Notes: generated by a model not told the origin, from the sequence alone. A DNA stretch of 40,664 bases from Flavobacterium sp. HSC-61S13 (GCF_024171535.1 NZ_JALJZV010000023.1:1-40664); one strand, 5' to 3'; positions 1 through 9,836 are shown, counted from the first letter of the stretch. Translations and numbers: made by a program.

Positions 1-708
1 GCTGTAGTGGGAACGAATTTAGTTTTGACGGACAACAAAGGAGTGGCGGTTCAGATCGCATTAAGTGCTATTGACAAAAACACGACCAACAGTACGTTGA
101 CTTTAGCGTCTGGTGTTTTAACATTGACTGATAGTGCAGAAGGGGTTGTCTCTGCAGATTTGAATGCATTGGCTGTAGAACCATGGAATAATGCTGCTGA
201 TGGAACAAAAGCAACATCGAATACCCAATCTATTTATCAAATGGGTCAAGTTGCTGTGGGAGTAGCAGTTCCCTCACAACGTTTGGATGTCGCAAATGGT
301 AATGTTAGGGTAAGAGATATCAATACAGCAGTTGGTACTGCGACGGATAAAGTGGTAGTAGCTGATGCTACTGGAATTTTGAAAACGGTTAAATCAACCA
401 TGCCGAAATTCTTTTATATGCCATCGATATTGATTGATGTTCAAAATTTGAATGCAACCTATGTACTGGATTTATATGCACAATATACATCTCAGTTTGT
501 AAACGTACCAGCAACGCAAAGAAATCCAACATCACAAGCGAATATACCTTATATCGCAACCAATACGGAATTGGATTACTACATCACTTATTTCGATAAT
601 CTGGCAATTCAAGTATTATCCGTATCGAACGATGGGAAACTAACTTATAAAGTAGTCGGGAATGCAACACGCAATTCTTTTGTAAACATAGTATTTGTAA
701 TTAAATAA
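1..708 (+). CDS. C-terminus of a repetitive surface/adhesin-like protein (5' end outside window)
   Basis: The frame is open from the first base (A-V-V-G-T-N...), so the true start lies left of the window; the GTG at 7 is internal. The stop is TAA at 706-708. The visible 235 residues begin with a beta-rich stretch, then PWNNAADGTKATSNTQSIYQ followed by a VGV-type segment and LDVANGNVRVRD. That pattern is typical of the C-terminal head of flavobacterial fibre-like surface proteins (PW...ATsNt..IY.mG.VgiG....LdV.Gn.rVR). The last 100 residues are a unique domain with no T9SS sorting signal that I recognise. The gene probably resembles the one starting at 39667, whose N-terminal half is visible. 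Seven bases separate it from the next gene, so it heads or sits in the surface operon. The family assignment is by pattern only. Confidence 0.75.
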   Translation, partial: AVVGTNLVLTDNKGVAVQIALSAIDKNTTNSTLTLASGVLTLTDSAEGVVSADLNALAVEPWNNAADGTKATSNTQSIYQMGQVAVGVAVPSQRLDVANGNVRVRDINTAVGTATDKVVVADATGILKTVKSTMPKFFYMPSILIDVQNLNATYVLDLYAQYTSQFVNVPATQRNPTSQANIPYIATNTELDYYITYFDNLAIQVLSVSNDGKLTYKVVGNATRNSFVNIVFVIK

Positions 709-715
709 CTGAGCG

Positions 716-1204
716 ATGAAAACGATATATACAATTCTTTGCTCTTTAATGGTGTTGTGCCTCACTATGGATGCACAAGCTCAATCGGTTAAGAGTAAAC
801 AATACGATAAGTGGATACAGGGTAAACCGACTGAGGAAGCACAGGAAATTAAAAGGATGTTATTTGAAACGGTACCAAAATGGTATGCAGACAAAAATAC
901 CTCTCAGCAATTATGGGAAGGAACTGTGTTGAGCGTAGATATGACTTGGGATGCATTAGATCAATTGAAGGCAAACTCCAATCAATCGCTACTAAATAAG
1001 GTTCAGATCATTAAGATTTTATGGACTCCAGCTAGTAAAGAAATGCTTGATCCGAGTTATTTTACACTATTTCCACATTTAAAATATGTGATCATTAGTT
1101 TTTACGAAGATTATAAATACGAGCAAGTTGAAAAACTACTGGATAGTTCTATGTACAATCAACCGTATGAAATAGTTTTAATGCGACTTAACAATCCTAA
1201 ATAA
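716..1204 (+). CDS. small secreted hypothetical protein
   Basis: 162 residues with a clear Sec signal peptide (MKTIYTILCSLMVLCLTMDA, cleavage probably after AQA near residue 22). The mature part is soluble, charged and tryptophan-rich (KWIQGKPTEEAQEIKRML, WEGTVLSVDMTWDAL) and has no cysteine. I do not recognise a domain. It lies 7 bases after the surface protein and 8 bases before the large secreted protein, so it is surely co-transcribed and likely works in the periplasm or at the cell surface with them. The ATG at 716 is supported by the signal peptide and tight spacing. Confidence 0.8.
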   Translation: MKTIYTILCSLMVLCLTMDAQAQSVKSKQYDKWIQGKPTEEAQEIKRMLFETVPKWYADKNTSQQLWEGTVLSVDMTWDALDQLKANSNQSLLNKVQIIKILWTPASKEMLDPSYFTLFPHLKYVIISFYEDYKYEQVEKLLDSSMYNQPYEIVLMRLNNPK

Positions 1205-1212
1205 GTAAACAG

Positions 1213-3792
1213 ATGGATATCTTAAGAAAAAAAATGTGCAACAGAGGGCTACTTCTGTGGGTACTGTTGGCGTGGAGTTTGGTTGCTTGCAATCAATTTG
1301 CACAAGCACAGGCATTGAACAAAGTAGCTTTTGCACCGAGAAGTTCTGCTTTAGTAGCAGATCCGTATAAGTCCGTTTTGAACTATAATCTTCGTGGTGA
1401 TTTTGTGATGATTGGAAACTCTAATGTATTTCTAAATCCCTACTCAGATGGTGGAAATAATTCAGGAGATATGAAGTTTTCCAATTTGGATCCCACGAAT
1501 GCTACAATAAAGAATTCTTCTTCCTCGAGATTGGCCTTGCCGATACCGAACAATGTAGATGCACCGTGTACAAAAATAATTTATGCCGGTTTATATTGGG
1601 CTGGACGTGGAGATAATACTTCGGGAGATGTATTATCCAAATCGGGAAATGCAGGAAACGGATTAAGTAAGAAAAAAATCCAGTTCAAAGCACCGGGCAT
1701 GGCTAATTATGTGGAACTAACTACAGATAAAATTTATTACGGAGGTTCAGATGTCTATGGTATGTATTCTAGTTATGTAGATGTAACCACTTATGTCAAA
1801 GCTGGAGGTGTAGGAGATTATTTTGTTGGAAATATAGCGACATTTCAAGGAACAGGTGGTGATATCGGATATTATGGAGGTTGGGGAATGGTTGTAATCT
1901 ATGAAAACCCAACGATGAAATGGAGAGATATTACGGTTTTTGACGGTTTTAGTCAAATCGCTTGGGACGGTACGATGCAAGGTCTTAGTCGTGCTACTAC
2001 TTATGGTAATCTAGCCGTTTCTGGATTTCGTGCCGCTCAAAGTGGCGCGATTAATATCAAGATGGGTATGATGGCTGGTGAGGGAGACAGAGATATTAGC
2101 GGCGATTCATTTGATATTCGAAAATTAGCAACCAACACTTGGCAAACCTTATCACACACGCAAAATACGACTAATAACTTTTTTAATTCGTCGATTTTTA
2201 CGGGTAGTAATGCCCGAAATCCTGAAAATCTAAACAATTATGGGATAGATATTGCCATGTTTGATTTGCCCAATACCGGTAATGTACTCATTGGGAACAA
2301 TCAAACCCAAACGGCTTTTAGATTCGGAACTACTCAGGATGTATATAGTATTTTCAACATCACTTTTGCCGTAGATGCTTACGTACCGGAGATGGACGCG
2401 CTAAATACGCGTACCGATGCCGGAGCGGCCTCTGACAATGTAGTACCTGGCCAAGAATTAGAATTTACGATAAGCCTAAAGAACAAAGGTTCGGAACCCA
2501 TTATCAATGGGAAAATTGAGATTCCTGTTCCGGCCAACATGCATTATGTATCGGCAAGTGCTACACCGGCCGTAGGTACTGTTACTTGGAGTCATCCATC
2601 GAGTACCGATCCCGTTTTAACCCCAGGAGGTAAAATTGTGTGGGACCTGACTGGTGTTGAAATTCCGAATAACAATTTGGTTTATTCAACCTTAAAATAT
2701 AAATTAAGAGTAACGACCGATTGTGCTTTGTTGCAAACTTCCAGTAGTGACTGTGCTTTAAAATCTGAAGTTAACGGAAGTTTTAACGGAACAGGGAAAA
2801 ACTCCTTAAAACCATTAAATATAAAGTTTATAAAGGGTTTTACAACCGGAGCAAACTGTGTCGGACAACCGATTTATGATCCTTATAGTATCAATGTAGT
2901 GCCTTCCGCGGCCTTTTTAGCCAATTGTGTAAGTGTTGCACAAGTGACAGATCCAATGACGTTTAATTATTTCTGTAGCGTGCCGAATAACGCTATAGAT
3001 AGAGCCGTGGTAACTGCCAAATACCCCGCGGGAACCACTTTTTACAAAAGTCAACCCGACGGACTAATCAATCCTGCCAATTTGGTAAGTGGAAACTTTA
3101 GTGTGGTTGCTGGAACAAATAGTTTTTATGCCGTAGTGTATGGAATGAAACCGGGTTGTTATGTGAAATTTGATATCAATTTAACCTCGGTAACCACGGT
3201 CCCTACTGCCACTAATATTACGGCTTGTTTTGGAGCTACCTACAATTTAGATGTTGCGCTTTCTGCTGTTGGAGTGACCAATCAATTTGAGCTGTATTAT
3301 TTTGCAACTGCTGCGAGTACAACCCCGTTGACTACAATTCCACATCCAACAACAGTAGGAACATATACTTACTACGTAGCTGAAGGCAAAACGGTCAATG
3401 CCCAGTTGTGTGTTGGAAGCAAAGTGGCTTTCACGGTTACCATACTGGCTGGACCAACGGGAACCTTACCGCAATTAGCATACAGCATTTGTGATGATGC
3501 TATTCAGTTGATTGAGTTGCAAACAACAGCTCCCCAAATTACTTGGCAGATTATGGTCGGAAATGTATGGCAAGACATAAGTGCGGCCAATTGGTCGGGT
3601 GTTTTTAGTGTAAATGGGAATCAAATCTCTATCGGAATTGGCTATGCAAATGTTTCTACAGCTAAAATTCGTGCTGTGATGAAGTCTACAGCCGGTTGTG
3701 AAACCATCAGTCAAGAGGTAACACTGACTTTTAAAGGATGTAAGCTGCCTACCAATCCGATGATACCATCAAAATTTATAATACGAATTTGA
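1213..3792 (+). CDS. large secreted DUF11-like surface protein
   Basis: 859 residues. The N-terminus is hydrophobic (LLLWVLLAWSLVACNQFAQA). It offers both a lipobox (LVAC, Cys about 26) and a signal peptidase I site (AQAQA), so the mature form could be a lipoprotein or a free secreted protein. Residues about 50-395 form a large beta domain (YAGLYWAGRGDN, WGMVVIYENPTMKWRDITVF) of a kind found at the front of flavobacterial giant surface proteins. Residues about 400-530 look like a DUF11/conserved-repeat domain (ELEFTISLKNKGSEPI, PGGKIVWDLTGVEIPNN). Two Ig-like segments with paired cysteines follow (TACFGATYNLDVAL; YSICDDAIQLIEL). It lacks a T9SS C-terminal domain, whereas the next gene, one base downstream, has one. 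Start: ATG 1213 or the in-frame ATG 21 bases later. Confidence 0.8.
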   Translation: MDILRKKMCNRGLLLWVLLAWSLVACNQFAQAQALNKVAFAPRSSALVADPYKSVLNYNLRGDFVMIGNSNVFLNPYSDGGNNSGDMKFSNLDPTNATIKNSSSSRLALPIPNNVDAPCTKIIYAGLYWAGRGDNTSGDVLSKSGNAGNGLSKKKIQFKAPGMANYVELTTDKIYYGGSDVYGMYSSYVDVTTYVKAGGVGDYFVGNIATFQGTGGDIGYYGGWGMVVIYENPTMKWRDITVFDGFSQIAWDGTMQGLSRATTYGNLAVSGFRAAQSGAINIKMGMMAGEGDRDISGDSFDIRKLATNTWQTLSHTQNTTNNFFNSSIFTGSNARNPENLNNYGIDIAMFDLPNTGNVLIGNNQTQTAFRFGTTQDVYSIFNITFAVDAYVPEMDALNTRTDAGAASDNVVPGQELEFTISLKNKGSEPIINGKIEIPVPANMHYVSASATPAVGTVTWSHPSSTDPVLTPGGKIVWDLTGVEIPNNNLVYSTLKYKLRVTTDCALLQTSSSDCALKSEVNGSFNGTGKNSLKPLNIKFIKGFTTGANCVGQPIYDPYSINVVPSAAFLANCVSVAQVTDPMTFNYFCSVPNNAIDRAVVTAKYPAGTTFYKSQPDGLINPANLVSGNFSVVAGTNSFYAVVYGMKPGCYVKFDINLTSVTTVPTATNITACFGATYNLDVALSAVGVTNQFELYYFATAASTTPLTTIPHPTTVGTYTYYVAEGKTVNAQLCVGSKVAFTVTILAGPTGTLPQLAYSICDDAIQLIELQTTAPQITWQIMVGNVWQDISAANWSGVFSVNGNQISIGIGYANVSTAKIRAVMKSTAGCETISQEVTLTFKGCKLPTNPMIPSKFIIRI

Positions 3793-3793
3793 T

Positions 3794-5056
3794 ATGAAAA
3801 CGATACAAAAACTTTTTTATAGTGCATGGGTAATCGCTCTTTTTCCTTTACAGGGGAAAGGGCAGACTGCCAATGCCGGGATCTTAACCGTAATGCCCGA
3901 AACCAGCTTAACAACGGCTGCCGATTTCTTAAACCTAAAAGACGCATCGGTATTCAATGACGGATCGATATATTATCAGGCCAATTTTGACAACGAAGGA
4001 CTCTATACTTTCTCATCGCAGAAGAAATCATCCTATGCGGTTTTTCAACAGTCTGCTGATAAAACAGCCAACCAACAACTGTCGGGGAGTATTCCCTCAA
4101 GTTTTTATGACGTGTTGTTTCACAGCCCTGCTGCCAATAGTGGATTTGATTTAAAAAACGATATGAGCATAAATGGAAAGGCAAATTTTTTAAACGGGAT
4201 TGTCAACATAGATTCTTTAAATGGATATATGCTTTTTGAATCAGGTGCGCAGGCAGTCAATGTTTCAGACAAAAGTTTTGCCGATGGACTGGTAGAGAAA
4301 GTAGGACGGGAAGCATTTGTTTATCCCATAGGTGATAAAAACATATACAGAATGGCTCAAATCAGTGCGCCTCCGAATATTAAAGACGCTTTTATAGCAA
4401 AATATTATTTGGATAATTCAAACAAAAAGCATCCACATAATAGTAAAACAGGGGTCATTAATCTAATCAATGATGCGGAGTACTGGACCGTTGAAAGAGC
4501 TAATACTCAAAACAACATCATGCTTACACTGAGTTGGAATACCAAGGTCACTCCTGCGGTTTTGTTGACCGAGGATGCTAAAAATCTGAGGATCCTTCGA
4601 TGGGATACCGTACAATCTCTATGGGTAGATGAAGGAGGTATTGTAGATGTGGGGGCAAAAACCGTGACTTCACCAACAGTTGTTGAAGGTTATGGAATCT
4701 TTACTTTGGGTACGGTTAAACCAAATTTAATTTTCGAGGGAGACGTTGTTATTTACAATGCTGTAAGCCCTGACGGAGACGGGAAAAACGACTATTTTAT
4801 TATAGATAATATCGAGAGATTTCCCAAAAATACCGTGCAGATTTTCAATCGTTGGGGGGTGAAGGTTTATGAAACCAATGCATATAACAGTAATGGAAAT
4901 GTCTTTAGAGGTATTTCTGAGGGGCGGGTAACTTTGAATAAAGAGGAGAAATTGCCAACCGGAACTTACTTTTATATCGTTCAATATGAGGTAGTGGTTG
5001 GCGGTACAGCCGAAACTATCAAAAAAGCAGGTTATCTGCACTTAGAAAACAACTAA
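3794..5056 (+). CDS. secreted protein with T9SS type B sorting domain (gliding motility-associated C-terminal domain)
   Basis: 420 residues with a signal peptide (MKTIQKLFYSAWVIALFPLQ, cleavage near GKGQ-T). The middle (about 30-320) is a beta-rich region seen in many flavobacterial proteins of this type (DAEYWTVERANTQNNIMLTL, LRILRWDTVQSLWVDEGG). The last 90 residues are a canonical type B sorting domain: NAVSPDGDGKNDYFII, then FPKNTVQIFNRWGVKVYETN, then LPTGTYFYIVQY. Known biology: this domain takes cargo through the T9SS and usually needs a cognate PorP/SprF-like protein, which is encoded 15 bases downstream. It is likely the exported partner of the upstream large protein. Family assignment is firm; the molecular role is inferred. 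Confidence 0.9.
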   Translation: MKTIQKLFYSAWVIALFPLQGKGQTANAGILTVMPETSLTTAADFLNLKDASVFNDGSIYYQANFDNEGLYTFSSQKKSSYAVFQQSADKTANQQLSGSIPSSFYDVLFHSPAANSGFDLKNDMSINGKANFLNGIVNIDSLNGYMLFESGAQAVNVSDKSFADGLVEKVGREAFVYPIGDKNIYRMAQISAPPNIKDAFIAKYYLDNSNKKHPHNSKTGVINLINDAEYWTVERANTQNNIMLTLSWNTKVTPAVLLTEDAKNLRILRWDTVQSLWVDEGGIVDVGAKTVTSPTVVEGYGIFTLGTVKPNLIFEGDVVIYNAVSPDGDGKNDYFIIDNIERFPKNTVQIFNRWGVKVYETNAYNSNGNVFRGISEGRVTLNKEEKLPTGTYFYIVQYEVVVGGTAETIKKAGYLHLENN

Positions 5057-5071
5057 TCTAAACTGAACAAG

Positions 5072-6004
5072 ATGAAATTAAGAAATATCATAAGAGGATT
5101 TGGATATGCTACAGTTGTTTTTTGCAGTATAAACCAAATGTATGGGCAGCAAGATCCCCAGTATACCCAATATATGTACAATACGATTAATATCAATCCA
5201 GCTTATGCGGGCTCACGTGGAGTGATGAGTATATTTGGATTATATCGTACGCAATGGGTAGGCTTGGATGGTGCTCCAAAAACAGCGGCCTTCTCTGTAA
5301 ACACTCCGATCAATAACTCTAAATTGGGATTAGGTGTGTCTTTTGTCAATGAAGCCATTGGTGCCATGGACGAAAATACCATCTCGGCAGATTTATCGTA
5401 TACGATAGATCTGGGTGAACGTTATAAGTTGGCCTTTGGAATCAAAGGATCTGCGAATCTGCTTAATGTCGATTACACCAAGCTCAACAAGTATAATCCC
5501 AATGATCCGATGCTGGCCAATAATATAGAAAACCAGTTTACACCAAATGTGGGAGCCGGTGTGTATTTGCACTCAGAGAAAACCTACTTAGGTTTATCTG
5601 TACCGAACTTTTTGGAAACCGAGCGATATGATGACAACATCGTATCGACGGCCAAACAAAAAATGCATTTTTATCTGATGGGGGGACATGTCTTTGACCT
5701 AAGCCCAAGCCTAAAGTTTAAACCCGCATTTTTAGTAAAAGCGGTTTCTGGAGCACCTTTACAGGCAGATATCACAGCGAATTTTATGTTTATAGACAAA
5801 TTTGTCATTGGAGGAGCTTACCGTTGGGATGCGGCTTTTAGTGGTTTAGTTGGATTTCAGGTCACTGATGGCCTATTTATAGGCTATAGTTATGATGCAG
5901 AAACGACCAAATTGGCGAATTACAACTCGGGATCGCACGAAATATTTTTGCGATTTGAACTATTTAATCGCTTTAACAGAATCACCACACCGAGATTCTT
6001 CTAA
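5072..6004 (+). CDS. PorP/SprF family type IX secretion system outer-membrane protein
   Basis: 310 residues with a signal peptide ending near MYGQ-Q, followed by the family's N-terminal signature QDPQYTQYMYNTININPAYA and then SRGVMSIFGLYRTQWVGLDG. The rest alternates short beta strands (KLGLGVSFVNEAIGAM, TPNVGAGVYLHSEKTYLGLS, FIGYSYDAET) and fits an outer-membrane barrel of normal length (about 300). PorP/SprF proteins accompany type B cargo and are needed for its export or anchoring at the cell surface. The gene sits between such a cargo (15 bases upstream) and an OmpA-like protein (12 bases downstream), the standard cargo-PorP-OmpA order. It need not be SprF itself; many paralogues exist per genome. 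Confidence 0.93.
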   Translation: MKLRNIIRGFGYATVVFCSINQMYGQQDPQYTQYMYNTININPAYAGSRGVMSIFGLYRTQWVGLDGAPKTAAFSVNTPINNSKLGLGVSFVNEAIGAMDENTISADLSYTIDLGERYKLAFGIKGSANLLNVDYTKLNKYNPNDPMLANNIENQFTPNVGAGVYLHSEKTYLGLSVPNFLETERYDDNIVSTAKQKMHFYLMGGHVFDLSPSLKFKPAFLVKAVSGAPLQADITANFMFIDKFVIGGAYRWDAAFSGLVGFQVTDGLFIGYSYDAETTKLANYNSGSHEIFLRFELFNRFNRITTPRFF

Positions 6005-6016
6005 TATTTAGAAAAA

Positions 6017-7960
6017 ATGAAAAGAACACTACAAAATCTATTCAGCGCTATATTGATATTGATTTCGTTAAGCGCTACAGCTCAAGAGGGAAGTGTCAAA
6101 CGAGCGGATAAAAAATATGATAGTTATGCCTACATCGATGCTACAAAAGTCTACGAAAGAGTGGCGAAAAAGGGTTTTAAAAGCCCAGATGTATTTAAGA
6201 AACTCGGAAATGCATATTATTTTAATGGCGATTTAGATAGCGCAAATACTTGGTATGCAGCATTGTTTGAGTTGACTAAAGAGGTAGAGAGCGAGTATTT
6301 ATATCGTTATGCACAAACTTTAAAAGCAACGGGTAATAACGAATTAGCGACCCAGTATTTAAAGGAGTTTAATGCAGCTGAAAACAACCAAATACGCGCT
6401 AAACTATTTAGGGAAAATCTCGATTACTTAGAACGTATTAAAGCCAATTCAGGAAGGTACACCCTTGAGAATTTATCTTTAAATTCGATCTATTCTGACT
6501 ATGGAGCCGCGGTAGTTAATCAACAGTTGGTGTTTACTTCTGCTCGCGATACGGGTAGTGTGTCCAAGAAAATTCACTCCTGGACCAATGCCAGCTTTAC
6601 CAGCCTATATCAAGCAGATATCTTAGCTGATGGAACACTCGGAAAAGTCGTTGCTTTTGATCGCGGAGTACATTCGAAATTTAACGAATCAACTCCGGTG
6701 TTTGCTAAAGATGGACAAACCATGTATTTTACGAGAAATAATTTCTTAAACGGAAAGCGCGGCAAAGATGAAAATCGCACCACCTTACTAAAGATTTATA
6801 GTGCACAGAAAGTGAATGAAAGGTGGACCAATGTCAAAGAATTGCCTTTTAATTCAGATAGTTATAGTACTGCACATCCAGCTTTGAGCCCTGATGGTAA
6901 ATGGATGTATTTCAGCTCTGATCGAAGCGGAACGGTGGGACAGTCTGATTTATATCGCGTTGCGATATTGGGAGCAGAGCGTTTTGGACAACCTGAAAAT
7001 CTCGGTAATCAAATCAATACAGAAGCACGCGAGAGCTTTCCATTTATATCAGAACTCAATGAGTTGTATTTTAGCTCCGATGGACATCCGGGTTTGGGAG
7101 GCTTGGACATATTTGTAGTAAAAATTAAAGGCGACAATACCTTTGGTGAGGTACAAAATATCGGAGCCCCGGCAAACAGCCCTTTTGACGACTTTGGTTG
7201 GACTATAAATACCGATACGAAAAAAGGATTTGTCAGTTCCAATAGAAAAAATGGGGTGGGAAATGATGATATCTATTCATTGGTAGAAACCCAACCGCTA
7301 TCTTGTAGTCAAAAAATAGTTGGAACCGTATATGATAAAACAGATCAACAAAAAAAGGCCGATGCTAAAATGGTTTTATACGACGCCTTATTTAACTTAG
7401 TAGGGGAAACAACTACAAATAGTTTAGGATATTATGAATTTGATGCATTGCAATGTGGAGTAAAATACCGTGTTAAGGCACAAGTACCAAATTACAACAC
7501 AGCTGAAGTTACGGTTGAATTACCTAATATAAGCGGCACTACTCAGGTTGATTTTGGATTGGAAAAAACAAAGGTAATTATTGAAAAAGGCACCGATTTG
7601 TTTAAGGCATTAAGGCTAGGTCCAATTTACTTTGATTTCGATAAGTCAACGATTCGACCAGATGCTGCCGTTGAATTGGCTAAAGTCGTAGAGGTTTTAC
7701 TAGAATATCCAAAAATTCATATTGATATACGTTCCCATACGGATAGTAGAGGAGACGATCAATACAATCAGAAACTATCTCAAAAGAGAGCTGAGGCAAC
7801 CCAAGCTTGGATAGAAGCGCAAGGCATTGATAAAACTCGATTGTCCGCTAAAGGATATGGAGAAAGCCAATTGGTTAATTCCTGTTCAAACGGAGTTCCT
7901 TGTTCAGAAGTACAACATCAAGAAAACAGAAGAAGCGAGTTTATCGTATTGGAATTGTAG
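6017..7960 (+). CDS. OmpA-family protein with TPR, PD40 propeller and carboxypeptidase-regulatory-like domains
   Basis: 647 residues. Order: signal peptide (1-22, ends SATAQ); TPR-like helices (about 25-140, AYYFNGDLDSANTWYAALFE); WD40-like PD40 propeller (about 150-425, ALSPDGKWMYFSSDRSG, NELYFSSDGHPGLGGLDIF); a CarboxypepD_reg-like beta sandwich (about 433-510, NSLGYYEFDALQCGVKYRVK); and a C-terminal OmpA peptidoglycan-binding domain (about 530-647, IYFDFDKSTIRPDAAVEL, RSHTDSRGDDQYNQKLSQKR, ENRRSEFIVLEL). The OmpA domain keeps the Asp and Arg expected to bind diaminopimelate. This architecture matches flavobacterial OmpA/PorE-like proteins that tether T9SS-linked outer-membrane complexes to the cell wall. 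Last gene of the operon; a strong hairpin follows 65 bases later. Confidence 0.92.
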   Translation: MKRTLQNLFSAILILISLSATAQEGSVKRADKKYDSYAYIDATKVYERVAKKGFKSPDVFKKLGNAYYFNGDLDSANTWYAALFELTKEVESEYLYRYAQTLKATGNNELATQYLKEFNAAENNQIRAKLFRENLDYLERIKANSGRYTLENLSLNSIYSDYGAAVVNQQLVFTSARDTGSVSKKIHSWTNASFTSLYQADILADGTLGKVVAFDRGVHSKFNESTPVFAKDGQTMYFTRNNFLNGKRGKDENRTTLLKIYSAQKVNERWTNVKELPFNSDSYSTAHPALSPDGKWMYFSSDRSGTVGQSDLYRVAILGAERFGQPENLGNQINTEARESFPFISELNELYFSSDGHPGLGGLDIFVVKIKGDNTFGEVQNIGAPANSPFDDFGWTINTDTKKGFVSSNRKNGVGNDDIYSLVETQPLSCSQKIVGTVYDKTDQQKKADAKMVLYDALFNLVGETTTNSLGYYEFDALQCGVKYRVKAQVPNYNTAEVTVELPNISGTTQVDFGLEKTKVIIEKGTDLFKALRLGPIYFDFDKSTIRPDAAVELAKVVEVLLEYPKIHIDIRSHTDSRGDDQYNQKLSQKRAEATQAWIEAQGIDKTRLSAKGYGESQLVNSCSNGVPCSEVQHQENRRSEFIVLEL

Positions 7961-8024
7961 TGATCCACTAGAGCGATTAAAATTAAACAACGAATAACCA
8001 AAATTAAAGAACAGCTAAAATCAG

Positions 8025-8054
8025 AAAAACCCTAACTATGTTAGGGTTTTTTTT
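8025..8054. terminator. bidirectional intrinsic terminator
   Basis: A perfect stem AACCCTAAC / GTTAGGGTT (8028-8036 and 8040-8048) with a 3-base loop TAT is flanked by an A run on the left and eight T on the right, so it has a U tract in either direction. It lies between the convergent OmpA-family gene (ends 7960) and the minus-strand regulator (ends 8082) and can stop both. Confidence 0.88.
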
Positions 8055-8081
8055 GTATCTTCTAATACAGATTACATTGTT

Positions 8082-9836
8082 TTATAATTCATGGATAAAC
8101 TCATACAGACTGTCCGTACTATCAAAGTTGTATTTCTTTCGAATGCGGTGACTGTAAACGCGTAATGCAGATGGATTGACATCCATGATCTGTGCTATTT
8201 CAGCATTGTCTAAACCGATTTTTTTAAGGATGATGAATTTTTTTTCAACCAAAGTAAGATGAGGAAATTTCTTCTTTATTTTGGACACAAATAACGGATA
8301 GGCTTTTTCAAAGGAAGCTTGTAATACAGACCAATGTTGGCCTGAAGCATGTTGTTGAAAAAAGGTGTGATTTTCGTTGAACAGCAAAGAAAGATCATTC
8401 GGGGTATCTTGGTTAATTGCTTCGGGAAAATCAATTTTTTGCAGCTGATTTTTTATAATGGTCAAACTTCCTCTACTGATTAATAAATCGTGCAACGAGA
8501 TTTTTAATTTCTCATTGGCAATTTGAAGTTCATTTTTCATTTTTAATTTCTCAAACTCCAATTGAATTCGCTTGCGGCGTTCGGTTTTTCTGACAAAACG
8601 AAAAATACCAAAAACGATTAATTTAAGCGCACATCCTATACTTAATCCCACAATCCACAACATGCGGATACGATCGTTATTGTTTTTTAATTCGATATCC
8701 TTTTGCTGTAGAAGATTCATCTTATCTTGAATATCCAGATTCAGTATAGCTGCGGTTTTTTTCTGTTCGATGTTTTTATTTAAATAACTAAGTGCAGAAT
8801 CGGAATATACATAAGCCAGATCCAATTGGTTTCGGTTTTTGTAATATTGAGCGATTAAAGGATAAATTTCTTGTTTTGATTCTACGTTTAAATGAATGTT
8901 TTTTATATCGTTGATCAAGTTTTTTACGTTGAGATTAAAAGAATCCTGTTGCCCTAACTTTTGATAGATTTTTGATTTGATCAGTAAGACGTCAATTCTA
9001 GGCCTAACAAATTTGTCTGTGTCGACCGTTTGATAATTTTTAAAAATGTCTAAGGCTTGCTGGTACTTTTTATTAAAAAAATAAGTTGTAGCCAAATTGG
9101 TCATTGCCGTCATTTGCCAAATCGTATCTTTATTTTCCGTACTTAATTCGAGTAGCTTCTTAAAACTCTGCTCTGCTACCGAAAAGTTTTGGTTCGTTGT
9201 TTCTATCAATCCTCGAGTATTTAAAATCTTTAGTTTTATTTCAGGATAAAAGTCGTGCGGAACCGCATTGGCGAGGTTCAAAAAATATAATGATTTACTT
9301 CCTGAGCCCATATTGTAGTGCAATAAAGCCATAATGAAAAGCATCTCTTGTTTTTCTGGTAGCTCATTGATATCAAGTTGCTTTAGGAAATCAAAAGAAT
9401 TCGAAATGTATTTGAAGGCATTGATGCAATCTCCCTTTTCGTAATAGTGCGCAGCTAAAGCGAGCCTTGTTCGTGCTTGTAGTTGGTCATTCTTATCCAA
9501 GTCAACCAAGGTAATCAGGTGAAGCATTTCGGGTATATAATTGGCGTAATTTGTTTTACCGAGAAAATGTAACTTAATGAAGATCGCTTCATTTATAAGA
9601 CTTCTATCGTTGGATATAACACCTAAATCATAAACTTTTTGCATTTCCTTAAAATAGCCTATCGAATCGGTTAATAATTTTTTATTGGAATAAAAATCTT
9701 CCGCATATATAGGTTGCTTCTCTGCGTAGCTCTTGTTTAATAATTTGTCGTATTGTGCGAATAGCGCAGGAGAAATTAAAAAAAAGAGACTAACAAAAAG
9801 CCGTGTTTTAAATAGAGAGTATGGGAGCGTTTTCAT
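8082..9836 (-). CDS. membrane-anchored TPR transcriptional regulator with LuxR-like HTH
   Basis: 584 residues. N-terminal signal peptide/anchor (FVSLFFLISPALFAQ), then a long TPR region (about 40-360; HYYEKGDCINAFKYISNSFD, MTNLATTYFFNKKYQQALDI). A single transmembrane helix follows at about 393-412 (MLWIVGLSIGCALKLIVFGI), then a basic coiled-coil (RRKRIQLEFEKLKMKNELQI) and a C-terminal helix-turn-helix (LTLVEKKFIILKKIGLDNAE then IAQIMDVNPSALRVYSHRIR). This is the common Bacteroidota one-component design: periplasmic TPR sensor, one membrane crossing, cytoplasmic LuxR-type DNA-binding domain. It faces the T9SS surface operon tail to tail, and its own upstream side borders the regulator of the polysaccharide locus. 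Target genes are unknown. I found no good promoter match upstream of it. Confidence 0.88.
   Translation of the reverse strand: MKTLPYSLFKTRLFVSLFFLISPALFAQYDKLLNKSYAEKQPIYAEDFYSNKKLLTDSIGYFKEMQKVYDLGVISNDRSLINEAIFIKLHFLGKTNYANYIPEMLHLITLVDLDKNDQLQARTRLALAAHYYEKGDCINAFKYISNSFDFLKQLDINELPEKQEMLFIMALLHYNMGSGSKSLYFLNLANAVPHDFYPEIKLKILNTRGLIETTNQNFSVAEQSFKKLLELSTENKDTIWQMTAMTNLATTYFFNKKYQQALDIFKNYQTVDTDKFVRPRIDVLLIKSKIYQKLGQQDSFNLNVKNLINDIKNIHLNVESKQEIYPLIAQYYKNRNQLDLAYVYSDSALSYLNKNIEQKKTAAILNLDIQDKMNLLQQKDIELKNNNDRIRMLWIVGLSIGCALKLIVFGIFRFVRKTERRKRIQLEFEKLKMKNELQIANEKLKISLHDLLISRGSLTIIKNQLQKIDFPEAINQDTPNDLSLLFNENHTFFQQHASGQHWSVLQASFEKAYPLFVSKIKKKFPHLTLVEKKFIILKKIGLDNAEIAQIMDVNPSALRVYSHRIRKKYNFDSTDSLYEFIHEL

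Noticed and set aside
1213..5056. the large protein and the type B protein as one gene split by a frameshift
   Set aside because: The second protein has its own full signal peptide and ATG one base after the stop, so they are two genes.
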